A stretch of 22,732 nt of DNA from Chloroflexota bacterium. GTDB taxonomy: Bacteria > Chloroflexota > Dehalococcoidia > UBA2247 > RBG-13-53-26. The position numbers were made by a program, and so were the translations under genes. The stretch spans positions 1 through 22,732 of the forward strand of contig QMOF01000006.1 in NCBI GenBank assembly GCA_003650185.1, read 5' to 3'. This document shows, piece by piece, positions 15,689-22,732 of the stretch (position 1 is the first letter of the stretch; each line of letters starts with the position of its first letter). Under the pieces are notes generated by a model. That model was not told where the DNA came from and ran no database searches. It was given only the letters and a program-made list of their open reading frames with translations.

Positions 15689-15763
15689 GACGAAAGAAGA
15701 CCTGCGAGAGGCTCTTGGGTCACCTTTGGCCGACCTGCTGAACTGGCCGCCGGGCCGACGACA

Positions 15764-15791
15764 ATGCTACCACAATCGCATGCAGAGTCAA
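15764..15791 (-). promoter_or_regulatory. Putative sigma-70-type promoter for dprA-topA
   Basis: On the minus strand TTGACT (15786-15791) and TAGCAT (15764-15769) are separated by 16 nt, about 75 nt before the dprA start codon. The -35 matches 5 of 6 consensus bases and the -10 matches 4 of 6. It lies downstream of the tRNA genes, so dprA need not depend on their transcription. Confidence 0.45.
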
Positions 15792-15823
15792 GGCAAAGGG
15801 TCTGGTTCGGACGGTGGAGCAAG

Positions 15824-15909
15824 CGGAGAGGGTGGGATTCGAACCCACGGTCGCCATAAGCGACACGCGCTCTCCAGGCGCGCCTGATCGGCCACTCCAG
15901 CACCTCTCC
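15824..15909 (-). tRNA. tRNA-Ser (anticodon GGA)
   Basis: An 86-nt class II tRNA. The acceptor stem GGAGAGG/CCTCTCC closes it (15903-15909 with 15825-15831, discriminator G at 15824). The T arm has GGTTCGAATCC. The anticodon stem CGCGC/GCGCG holds loop CTGGAGA with anticodon GGA (15873-15875). A long variable arm typical of serine tRNA (GTCGCTTATGGCGAC) is present. No CCA end is encoded. It starts 3 nt after the preceding tRNA-Ser gene, so both are likely processed from one transcript. It reads UCC and UCU codons. Confidence 0.95.
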
Positions 15910-15912
15910 CCG

Positions 15913-15998
15913 CGGAGAGGGTGGGATTCGAACCCACGCTCGCCAAAGGCGAGACCGCTTTTCGAGAGCGGCACCATCAGCCTCTCGGTCACCTCTCC
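15913..15998 (-). tRNA. tRNA-Ser (anticodon CGA)
   Basis: An 86-nt class II tRNA with acceptor stem GGAGAGG/CCTCTCC (15992-15998 with 15914-15920, discriminator G at 15913). The anticodon stem CCGCT/AGCGG encloses loop CTCGAAA with anticodon CGA (15962-15964). The variable arm is CTCGCC-TTT-GGCGAG, and the T arm is identical to that of its neighbour. CCA is not encoded. It reads UCG. It is the promoter-proximal member of the pair. Confidence 0.95.
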
Positions 15999-16007
15999 GA
16001 GGCACAA

Positions 16008-16036
16008 ATTTTACAGCATGACTACGTAGGTGGCAA
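16008..16036 (-). promoter_or_regulatory. Strong sigma-70-type promoter for the tRNA-Ser pair
   Basis: TTGCCA (16031-16036) and TAAAAT (16008-16013), each 5 of 6 consensus bases, are separated by exactly 17 nt on the minus strand. The -10 box ends 9 nt before the first tRNA nucleotide (15998), leaving a very short leader, as is usual for stable RNA promoters. Confidence 0.7.
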
Positions 16037-16130
16037 GGCGTTGGACCTGGCGGCTACAAGTGGGAACGCAATGGGGATGCAGGAGACCCCTTCGCGGTTG
16101 ACCCGAGCAGGTCACCAGCGATCTCAACGG

Positions 16131-16163
16131 TGTAGGGAGCAGACCTGAAGGTCTGTCCCTACA
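16131..16163. repeat. Long near-perfect hairpin
   Basis: TGTAGGGA (16131-16138) pairs with TCCCTACA (16156-16163), and CAGACCT (16140-16146) pairs with AGGTCTG (16149-16155). This gives a 15-bp stem with one bulged G and a tiny loop. It opens a block of hairpins between the serpin gene and the tRNA promoter. Confidence 0.65.
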
Positions 16164-16191
16164 GGGCCGCTCCGTAGTCGGGCGCTTCGTC

Positions 16192-16313
16192 GAGCCTGGA
16201 AAGGCTCTCCCCGCATCCGTCCCCCGTCTGTAGGAGACCCCTTCTGGGGTCGACGGAGTGGCGGAGGTGGGGCCTGGCTCCACCTCCACCCAGAGGCACC
16301 CCGCCACACGGGG
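16192..16313. repeat. Cluster of four short hairpins downstream of the serpin gene
   Basis: Four successive inverted repeats are present: GAGCCT/AGGCTC (16192-16207), GACCCC/GGGGTC (16236-16251), GGAGGTGG/CCACCTCC (16263-16287, one G-T pair inside) and CCCCG/CGGGG (16299-16313). The last lies 12 nt beyond the serpin stop codon and may stall transcription, although no U tract follows. The 13-mer AGGAGACCCCTTC occurs here (16232-16244) and again near 16081. The block looks like REP-type intergenic repeats. Confidence 0.55.
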
Positions 16314-16324
16314 CCAGGGTCGCT

Positions 16325-17599
16325 CTAGCTGGCCGGGTTTGTCACCCGCCCCACGAACAGAATGGCCTCTGTCTCGATGTCGCGAATCAGGAAGACGAAA
16401 GGGCGGTCAGCATTGAACTCCGCCGAAGCCTCCGGCGCGGCTGTGAGCTCCATCTCCACTGCCGTGGCCGCGGCGGCTTCCGTGCCCGCCTCATCCGCGG
16501 AGACGAACGATTTGTGCAGCACGTTCCCTATCATCAGGTCGCGGTTGCCGGTCATGCCGGAGAAGTCGGCTGCCGTGGAGAAGGCCACCGGCATGCCCAT
16601 CGTACCGAGCACTTCCTTCAGGCTGAACTCAGCGTCGAACTCGAAACGGGGCAGGGTCACCGCGACGCCCCTCTGCTGCAGGCTGTTCACGATGCCCTCG
16701 ACAGCTTCAGCATCCAGCGCCGTCTCGAAAGCGGCGAAGTTGCCCTCATCGGGAAGCAGCACCACCATAGACAGCTCGCTGCCGTCGTACAGCAGCTCCA
16801 GCGCCTTGTACCCGTCGCCCTCCATATAACTGAAGGACTCTGTCTGGTGCATCATAGGCACGGTTACCTGGCTGCCGTCCAGCAGATGGAAAGCGCCGTC
16901 GGCCGTGCTCTCTTCGGCGAAGGGGTTCAGCCACGCCGCGTTGAGGTAGATAGCGTTGGTCAGCACCAGTCTGGTCAAGGCGTCAAGTGCCCCCTGCGGG
17001 ATGATGTCTTCTATTCGGGCCTCGGTCTGATCGCTGACCCACCTGTTTATGGTGTTGCGCGCCTCCTCCGTTGCGCCTATGAAGTCGACCAGATTAAGCC
17101 CGGCGTCGTAGTTCTTGGCCAGGGTGTCCAGGAACTCGGTCAGGAACTCGTAGCCCTCCTGTCCCCAGAGCGCATTGACCACGTTCAGCCGAAACTCCTG
17201 CCCGTCCTTGCCCTTGGCGCCCTCGCCCCGCTGGGCAAGTGCCAGATTCAAGGCGTTGAAAGCCGCGTGCAGCTTGTCCTGGGGCAGGGTGAAGTGGAGG
17301 GTGTTGGCCATCTGACTCTCGGTCTCACCGCAAGCGCCAGCATAGGTCATCGCCAGCGCCACGGAGATGCTGTAAGGAGACAGAAACAGGTTGCCCTCTT
17401 CCGTGCTCAGGTTATGGTACAGATCGAAAGCGAACGCCGTATTGCCGTTCACCAGTTGCTCCAGCTCGGAGGGGTCGACCTGGGGATCGGTCTCTCGTGG
17501 TGTGTCCGACTTGACCACCGTCATGGCGTAGCTTACCCCGCACCCCACCGGAGTCAGCAGCAAGACCATGGCCAGCATAAGAGCTAGAGATCTCCTCAT
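16325..17599 (-). CDS. Exported serpin (serine/cysteine protease inhibitor family I4)
   Basis: The 424-residue protein starts with a signal peptide (RR, then LALMLAMVLLLTPVGC). C20 could be a lipoprotein attachment site, although the Pro at -3 is atypical. The rest is a full-length serpin: NTAFAFDLYHNL, NLFLSPYSISVALAM, LTNAIYLNAAWLNPF, then the hinge EAGTEAAAATA at 370-380. The C-terminal block is FNADRPFVFLIRD...ILFVGRV. The small-residue hinge is that of inhibitory serpins, which trap target proteases by loop insertion. The reactive loop covers about 370-395; the scissile bond is probably near L385-T386-A387 but is not certain. AGGAGGTGA precedes the ATG, and a TATAAT box lies 63 nt upstream. 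The target protease is unknown; no protease gene is adjacent. Confidence 0.95.
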   Translation of the reverse strand: MRRSLALMLAMVLLLTPVGCGVSYAMTVVKSDTPRETDPQVDPSELEQLVNGNTAFAFDLYHNLSTEEGNLFLSPYSISVALAMTYAGACGETESQMANTLHFTLPQDKLHAAFNALNLALAQRGEGAKGKDGQEFRLNVVNALWGQEGYEFLTEFLDTLAKNYDAGLNLVDFIGATEEARNTINRWVSDQTEARIEDIIPQGALDALTRLVLTNAIYLNAAWLNPFAEESTADGAFHLLDGSQVTVPMMHQTESFSYMEGDGYKALELLYDGSELSMVVLLPDEGNFAAFETALDAEAVEGIVNSLQQRGVAVTLPRFEFDAEFSLKEVLGTMGMPVAFSTAADFSGMTGNRDLMIGNVLHKSFVSADEAGTEAAAATAVEMELTAAPEASAEFNADRPFVFLIRDIETEAILFVGRVTNPAS

Positions 17600-17661
17600 T
17601 AGCAGTCACCTCCTGTCGTCTGCTGCTCGCAGCGGACGTCCCCACTTGTCCCGGCTGCAAT

Positions 17662-17690
17662 ATTATAGACGCATCAGGGGCGAAAAAGGT
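17662..17690 (-). promoter_or_regulatory. Putative promoter for the serpin gene
   Basis: A perfect TATAAT (17662-17667 on the minus strand) lies 63 nt before the serpin start. The -35 position at 17-nt spacing is a weak ACCTTT (17685-17690), so activation or an extended element may be needed. Three ACAGG repeats lie further upstream (about 17758-17774). Confidence 0.45.
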
Positions 17691-17808
17691 TCCCGTTCCG
17701 CGCTACAACAACAGTCCGAAGGGCACGTCCGTGCGTGGACTGCCTCGGGCTCGGTTACAGGACAGGTGACAGGTTGGGAAGACTTGGCCACCCCAAACCC
17801 ACTAACGC

Positions 17809-20559
17809 CTATGCCGTTCTCTGGCGCTGGCGGATACGCCTTGTCAGGAACATCTCCAGCTCGATGAGGAGGACGACCGGGGCCGACAACAGGAAAATCA
17901 GGCCCCACCATTGTGCCGGGAAGGCCTTCAGCCTGAAGGGATTGAAGCCCACTTCAGGCAGGACATAGATCAGCAGAACGTGAAGGGATAGTGTTATGGC
18001 GATGCCACCCACCACCCATCTGTTCGAGAACGGGTTCCGTTTGAACACGGACTGGGTCAGTGATCGGGCGGTAAGCAGGTAGAATATGTGCACCATCATC
18101 ACCGTGACGAAGGCTGCCGTCTGCGCCTGGATCAGCCGGTCCTCGTCCACCAGATGAGCCTCCACGGCAGGGTCACCATAATGGTAGAACACCAGAAAAG
18201 CGCCACCAGCCATCAGTAGAGACACCAGCCCCACCCGCCTCAGGAACAGGGCATCGGCTATGGGCTCCTTCGGGTCGCGCGGCGGCCTGTCGAGGAGATT
18301 GGGCTCGCGGGCTTCCCAGAGCAGCGGCAGGGCCAGAGCGACGGCGTCGTACAGGTTTATCCACAGGATCTGTACCGGCTCCAGTGGCAGGCGCTCGGCA
18401 AACAGGGCCAGGAAAGGCACCAGCACTATGGCGCTTATCAACAGGAAGCCCTGCCCTACGTTGGTGGCCAGGGTATAGAGGATGACCTTGCGGATATTCA
18501 GGTAGACATGTCGACCCTCCTCCACCGCTGCCACTATGCTGGCGAAGTTGTCGTCCACCAGGATCATGTCCGAGGCTTCCTTGGTGACATCGGTACCCTT
18601 GATGCCCATAGCGATGCCCAGGTCGGCAGCCCTGAGCGCTGGCGCATCGTTCACGCCGTCGCCAGTCATGGCCACTATGTGGCCTCGACGTCTGAGCTGG
18701 GTGGCCACTCTGTACTTGTGTGTCGGAGCAACCCTGGCGAAGACAGAGACCCTGTCCACCACCTGGTACAGCTCCTCATCGCTCATTGTGGACAGGTCTT
18801 CACCGGTCAGCACCTCTTCGCTCGCCCCGATGCCGAGCTGCCGTGCCACGGCCTGCGCAGTGCGGCTGTGGTCACCGGTTACCATCACCACCCTGATGCC
18901 CGCTTTCCTGCACTTGGCCACGGCGTCGATCGCTTCGTCCCTGGGGGGATCGATCATGCCCTGAAGGCCGAGGAAGACCAGGTCGTGCAGGTCTTCCGAA
19001 GTGAGCTGTGACTTGTCCGCGGGCGCGTCTCTGTAGGCCAAGGCCAGCACCCTCAGAGCTCCTGCGGCCATGTCGTCTACCCGGCTCAGCACAGCGTCAG
19101 AGTCCAGGGGCCCAACAGCTCCGTCGACCAACTGGCTGCGGCACATGCCAAGGACCCTCTCTGGAGAGCCCTTCACGTAGATAATATTCCCTTCCCCGTT
19201 CCGGTGCAGGGTGGCCATGTATTGCTGTTGCGACTCAAACGGCACTTCGTCCAGTTTGGGCAGCCTGTCGGAGATGCCGGCTTTGGCCGCCGAGACCACC
19301 AGCGCCCCCTCCGTCGGGTCTCCCAGTATTTCGTAGCTGCCGTTGCCTTGTCTGATCTGGGCGTTATTGCAGCACAGGCCTGCCCGCAGGGTGTGTGCCA
19401 GGTCGTCATCCGCTTTCGGATCTACACGGCTGTCTCCTTGCATGAAGTCCCCACGGGGCGTATAGCCCACCCCGGTTACACGGTACTCCTTGCCCCCGGC
19501 ATAGACCCTGACCACGGTCATCTCGTTCTTGGTCAGGGTGCCGGTCTTGTCTGAGCATATGACGGTGGCTGAGCCGAGCGTCTCCACGGCTGGCAGTCTT
19601 CTGACCAGGGCGTTCCTGCGTGCCATAGCCCTGGCGCCGAAGGCGAGGGCTATGGTCAGAATAGCTGGCAATCCCTCAGGTATGGCGGCCACGGCGAGAG
19701 ATACCGAGGCCAGGAATGAATAGACGATGTCGTAGCCACCCAGAGTCGCACCCAGCACTAGATTGACGGCGGCCAGGATGAGCACAGCAACAAGCAGGAA
19801 CCGGGTGAACTGAGCAATTTTGCGCATGAGCGGCGGTGCTGTTTCGCGTGGGGCCTCCTCGATGAGCCTGGCGATCCTGCCGATTTCCGTGTCTTTGGCG
19901 GTGGCCACCACCAGGCCCCGGCCTGAGCCGCGGGTAACGAAGGTGCCGCTGAACGCCATGCAGCGCTGGTCCGCTGGCGACAGGTTGGGCCGCGGGAGAG
20001 GTTCGGTGCCTTTCTCCACTGGCACCGACTCGCCGGTGAGGGTAGCTTCGCCGGCTGTCATGTTCCTGGCATAGAAAAGGCGCAAGTCCGCTGGCACACG
20101 GTCGCCCTCGTCCAGGATGACCACATCCCCTGGCACCAGTTCGCGGGCCGGTATCTCCGTGGTCACCCCGTCCCGCACTACGGTGCAGTTGGGCACCATC
20201 AGCTTCTTCAGGGCCTCCATGGACTCCGCCGCCTTGCCCTCCTGAACAAACCCGATGATGGCGTTGGCCAGGACCACTGCCATGATGACCGAGGAGTCGA
20301 GCCACATGCCGAGAACGGCAGTCGTAACCGCAGCGGCGAGCAGAACATAAATCAGGGGGTTGCGGAACTGGCGCAGGAAGCGGAGGAGCGTGCTCTCTCC
20401 CTTGAACTTGATCTCGTTGTAGCCGTACTTTGCCAGCCTGGCCTTTGCCTCCGCAGAAGTGAGGCCACCCTCGTCAGCGGCCAGGGCCTGCTTGACCTCT
20501 GACAGCGGCAACTGGTACCAGGCTTTCATGTCTGGCTTCGCCGACCCGTTGTCAACCAT
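17809..20559 (-). CDS. P-type cation-transporting ATPase (P2-like)
   Basis: The 916-residue membrane pump shows every P-type hallmark in order. These are an N-terminal cation ATPase domain (about 12-85), the actuator motif TGES (175-178), PEGL in M4 (294-297), the phosphorylated Asp D337 in DKTGTLT, KGSPE (463-467) in the nucleotide domain, TGDGVNDAP (632-640), and six C-terminal membrane segments after about 690. It resembles Ca2+/Na+/H+-type P2 pumps. M4 keeps the Ca2+-pump Glu, but M5 reads ATNVGQGF and M6 reads WINLYDAVALALP, where the SERCA M5 Glu and NLVTD patterns are not matched. The ion is therefore uncertain. The start at 20559 has only a weak AAGGGG site, within a small AACCC/GGGTT hairpin. 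Confidence 0.92.
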   Translation of the reverse strand: MVDNGSAKPDMKAWYQLPLSEVKQALAADEGGLTSAEAKARLAKYGYNEIKFKGESTLLRFLRQFRNPLIYVLLAAAVTTAVLGMWLDSSVIMAVVLANAIIGFVQEGKAAESMEALKKLMVPNCTVVRDGVTTEIPARELVPGDVVILDEGDRVPADLRLFYARNMTAGEATLTGESVPVEKGTEPLPRPNLSPADQRCMAFSGTFVTRGSGRGLVVATAKDTEIGRIARLIEEAPRETAPPLMRKIAQFTRFLLVAVLILAAVNLVLGATLGGYDIVYSFLASVSLAVAAIPEGLPAILTIALAFGARAMARRNALVRRLPAVETLGSATVICSDKTGTLTKNEMTVVRVYAGGKEYRVTGVGYTPRGDFMQGDSRVDPKADDDLAHTLRAGLCCNNAQIRQGNGSYEILGDPTEGALVVSAAKAGISDRLPKLDEVPFESQQQYMATLHRNGEGNIIYVKGSPERVLGMCRSQLVDGAVGPLDSDAVLSRVDDMAAGALRVLALAYRDAPADKSQLTSEDLHDLVFLGLQGMIDPPRDEAIDAVAKCRKAGIRVVMVTGDHSRTAQAVARQLGIGASEEVLTGEDLSTMSDEELYQVVDRVSVFARVAPTHKYRVATQLRRRGHIVAMTGDGVNDAPALRAADLGIAMGIKGTDVTKEASDMILVDDNFASIVAAVEEGRHVYLNIRKVILYTLATNVGQGFLLISAIVLVPFLALFAERLPLEPVQILWINLYDAVALALPLLWEAREPNLLDRPPRDPKEPIADALFLRRVGLVSLLMAGGAFLVFYHYGDPAVEAHLVDEDRLIQAQTAAFVTVMMVHIFYLLTARSLTQSVFKRNPFSNRWVVGGIAITLSLHVLLIYVLPEVGFNPFRLKAFPAQWWGLIFLLSAPVVLLIELEMFLTRRIRQRQRTA

Positions 20560-20679
20560 GGGTCAACCCCTTGTGGAAGGGTTTCCTTCGGTAGAATAGA
20601 AGGCAATACGGAAAAGCGGCACATGCTCCGAAACGATAAACTACGGCCGGAGGGAGGCATCAATGCGCCCTGTGATTGT

Positions 20680-20689
20680 GGGGGGGGGG
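20680..20689 (+). repeat. Run of ten G between the P-type ATPase and pyruvate kinase genes
   Basis: Ten consecutive G residues occur in the 225-nt gap upstream of the ATPase start. Such tracts are prone to slippage and to sequencing error. The rest of the gap contains no gene that I recognise. Confidence 0.6.
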
Positions 20690-20784
20690 CAGCAGGCAGC
20701 ACTCCGATTCCGAGAAAAGTCGGCTGACCTGGGATTGTAGGGCCGATGACCGCGGCTGTCAAAGCCCGCCCGCCGCTCTCCCGT

Positions 20785-22248
20785 CTAGCTGGCCTCGATC
20801 TCTTTCTCTCCTACCGTATGTATCTTGACCAGGTTGGTGCTGCCGGGAACTGCAAGCGGGAGGCCAGCCGTGATAATGATCAGGTCACCCCTCCTGGCCA
20901 CCCGCATCTCCATCACCACCTCCGTCGCTTGCTCGAAGACCTGCTCCAGGCTGACGGGCTCTGGTCTCTTGACTGGGCGCACACCCCATACCAGGCAAAG
21001 GCGTTCCACCACCTTGTCGGAAGGGGTGACAGCTACGATCGGCTGCTTCGGTCTATACTTGGAGACCCGCAGACTGGTGGACCCGCCGGTGGTAAAGGTG
21101 GCAATGGCCCGGGCCCCAGTCTGGTGCGCTATCTGACAGGCGGCCCTGGCCGCGGCGTCGTCCACTTCCGGCAGGGCTTCGTTTCTCTTCTCGTGAAGTA
21201 TGTCCTCATAGGGTATGGCCGTCTCGGCCTCGGAAGCTATTCTGGACATGGTCTTCACCACGTCCACGGGGTGCTTGCCGATGGCCGTCTCCGCAGAGAG
21301 CATCACGGCGTCTGTCCCGTCGAGGACGGCGTTGGCCACATCTGCTGCTTCCGCCCGCGTTGGAGTGGCCATATCGATCATGGACTCCAGCATCTGGGTA
21401 GCGGTTATCACCGGTTTGCCCGCCCGGTTGCATTTCTCGATGATCTCCTTCTGCACCAGGGGCACCTTCTGGACCGGGATGTCTACTCCCAGGTCTCCCC
21501 GGGCCACCATGATGCCGTCGCTGACGGCCAGCAGTTCGTCGAAGTTGGCCACTGCCTGCCTGCGTTCTATCTTGGAGATAACAGGTATCTCGGCCCCGGC
21601 ACGCTTCAAGATACCCTTGGCTTCTTCCACATCCCGGGCGGTCTCGACGAATGACAGGGCAACATAGTCGGGTCCCTGTGCAGTAGCAAACTCGATGTCT
21701 TCGCGGAGATCGTCGGTCATGAAAGGACGCGAACTCGTCATCCCCGGCACCACGATGCCGCGGCCGGGTGTGAGGAGCCCACCGACCACGATGCGGCACC
21801 TGACGTCGGTGTCGCTTACCTCCTGCACCTTCAGTTGGATTGCCCCATCGGCAATGACCACCGTGTCTCCCACCTTAACGTCCTGGGGAAGGGTGGGGAA
21901 GTTCACCGGGATCAGCTTGCTGGTACCTTCGCCCTGCCGCGTGGTGAGGGTCACATGGGCGCCTTTCCGGAGCACGGTGGAACCGCCGGCTATGTTTCCA
22001 GTACGGTACTTCGGCCCCGGCAAGTCGATGAGAATGGCCACCGGGATGCCAAGGCGCTCGGCCAGCCTCCTTACCGTCTGGATGTGTTGGGCGTGCTCTG
22101 TATCTGAACCGTGGGACAGGTTTATCCTGGCCACGTTCATGCCTGCCAGGATCAGCCGCCTGATAGCGGTGGCCGAACCACTGGCGGGGCCAAGGGTGCA
22201 GACGATCTTGGTCCGGCGCCTCAATCTCAAGTAGCGCGGGTTCCGCAT
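20785..22248 (-). CDS. pyk: Pyruvate kinase
   Basis: The 487-residue glycolytic enzyme converts phosphoenolpyruvate and ADP to pyruvate and ATP. Signatures are KIVCTLGPAS and GMNVARINLSHG near the N-terminus, DLPGPKYRTG before the B domain, ISKIERRQAV with the catalytic Lys, and DGIMVARGDLGVDIP with the Mg-binding acids. PVITATQMLESMI and GTDAVMLSAETAIGKHPV follow. The C-terminal domain (about 350-487) has the usual ATFTTGGSTSLRVSKYRP loop. It ends without the extra PEP-utiliser domain of some homologues. ATG at 22248 is chosen because similarity begins within 15 residues of it. The frame stays open to 22386, but that extension is not protein-like. Neither start has a clear ribosome-binding site, so the first residues are uncertain. 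Confidence 0.95.
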   Translation of the reverse strand: MRNPRYLRLRRRTKIVCTLGPASGSATAIRRLILAGMNVARINLSHGSDTEHAQHIQTVRRLAERLGIPVAILIDLPGPKYRTGNIAGGSTVLRKGAHVTLTTRQGEGTSKLIPVNFPTLPQDVKVGDTVVIADGAIQLKVQEVSDTDVRCRIVVGGLLTPGRGIVVPGMTSSRPFMTDDLREDIEFATAQGPDYVALSFVETARDVEEAKGILKRAGAEIPVISKIERRQAVANFDELLAVSDGIMVARGDLGVDIPVQKVPLVQKEIIEKCNRAGKPVITATQMLESMIDMATPTRAEAADVANAVLDGTDAVMLSAETAIGKHPVDVVKTMSRIASEAETAIPYEDILHEKRNEALPEVDDAAARAACQIAHQTGARAIATFTTGGSTSLRVSKYRPKQPIVAVTPSDKVVERLCLVWGVRPVKRPEPVSLEQVFEQATEVVMEMRVARRGDLIIITAGLPLAVPGSTNLVKIHTVGEKEIEAS

Positions 22249-22569
22249 GATGGTGAACCCACATAATATCGGATGCGCCGCCGTACTGCAAGACGCCATC
22301 GCGCCAGGTGGAAAGGAACTCGGTCGTGGTGGCGACACCCCGGACTTTTCCACTGTGGGCGGCACGGCGAAACCCCCTGCCATCACCAGGCGTTTTATCC
22401 TATGCCAGAGGTCTCCCTTGATGAGCGCAAACGCTTGCCTGGGAGCACCGCTCCGAGACCTATCGGCAAATGAGGACAGGTACCAATGCGGAAGCCTTCA
22501 TCATGCCTGGCGTGTTAACTTGTTGGTGGACAAGGGAAATGCCAAAGGCAATAGAAAGGAGGAACCAAG
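22249..22569. promoter_or_regulatory. Divergent intergenic region with an operator-like near-palindrome
   Basis: This 321-nt gap separates pyk (leftward) from the small membrane protein gene (rightward). GCAAACGCTTGC at 22427-22438 is a near-palindrome centred on CG, like LacI/GalR-family operators. A short TGCC-AAA-GGCA repeat lies near 22540, just before the downstream gene's ribosome-binding site. No clear -35/-10 pair could be assigned for either gene, and no other coding sequence is evident. Confidence 0.3.
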
Positions 22570-22728
22570 ATGGAATGGCAGGTAATCGTGGCAATGGTAC
22601 TGGCGGTGCCCATCATCCTTCTACCTGTGGCGCTCGTCTGGTACCTGAACATCGGCGGGGTGGTGGCTGCGGTGAGGCAGGCGCGCAAGGCCGTCCGCAG
22701 AGTAGCAGCCAAAGAAACAGTCCGATAG
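22570..22728 (+). CDS. Small single-pass membrane protein of unknown function (52 residues)
   Basis: ATG at 22570 is preceded by AAAGGAGG with 6-nt spacing, an excellent ribosome-binding site, and the frame closes with TAG at 22728. The product has one hydrophobic segment (about residues 5-25, VIVAMVLAVPIILLPVALVW). A short amphipathic basic tail follows (RQARKAVRRVAAK). By the positive-inside rule the tail should be cytoplasmic. There is no cysteine and no recognised domain. It is divergent from pyk, and the window ends right after it, so its downstream partners are unseen. The strong translation signal is the main reason to accept it as a real gene. Confidence 0.75.
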   Translation: MEWQVIVAMVLAVPIILLPVALVWYLNIGGVVAAVRQARKAVRRVAAKETVR

Positions 22729-22732
22729 CAAC

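Noticed and set aside
16131..16313. CRISPR array or riboswitch in the hairpin block
   Set aside because: The repeats differ from each other, spacing is irregular, and no known riboswitch consensus was recognised.
22249..22386. N-terminal extension of pyruvate kinase upstream of 22248
   Set aside because: The frame is open, but the composition is not protein-like, no ribosome-binding site supports it, and family similarity begins at about residue 13 of the shorter form.

Overview
The window is a compact, GC-rich bacterial chromosomal segment. Nearly everything between about 2.5 kb and 22.2 kb lies on the minus strand. Only a flavin oxidoreductase at the left edge and a tiny membrane protein at the right edge are on the plus strand. 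The gene set suggests an anaerobe that meets oxygen: flavo-diiron protein, rubredoxin-fused flavin reductase, desulforedoxin, rubrerythrin, superoxide dismutase and peroxiredoxin, together with acetate activation and an iron-sulfur Old-Yellow-type enzyme. My tentative placement is an uncultured Chloroflexota/Dehalococcoidia-like lineage, based on general impression of the proteins; no ribosomal RNA is present to confirm it.

Left part (1-4.5 kb): a 4Fe-4S/FAD/FMN 2,4-dienoyl-CoA reductase-like enzyme converges on acetyl-CoA synthetase. Between them is the eroded C-terminal piece of a metallo-beta-lactamase-fold protein, broken by a UGA.

Centre (4.5-12 kb): an oxygen and peroxide defence block read leftwards. 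In transcription order it holds a RAM-like protein, a DJ-1/PfpI protein, Hsp20, a broken thioredoxin reductase, a rubrerythrin with an amber codon, a 39-residue desulforedoxin, a CBS-domain protein, Fe/Mn superoxide dismutase, a flavin reductase-rubredoxin fusion, a peroxiredoxin, a small winged-helix protein and the flavo-diiron protein FprA. The rubredoxin fusion is the expected electron donor to FprA, so O2 or NO, superoxide and peroxide are each covered. Two members (trxB and rbr) are visibly damaged in adjacent positions.

Right part (12-22.7 kb): DNA topoisomerase I and DprA, two tandem tRNA-Ser genes with a strong promoter, an exported inhibitory-type serpin with a block of hairpins downstream, a P2-like cation ATPase, pyruvate kinase, and a 52-residue membrane protein divergent from pyruvate kinase.

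Intergenic regions carry several precise inverted repeats: a 13-bp terminal-repeat element, a perfect 14-bp palindrome and a hairpin cluster. They look like small mobile or REP-type elements. I saw no CRISPR array, no rRNA and no intact transposase. The most notable points are the redox-defence block, the overlooked desulforedoxin gene, and the three gene remnants.
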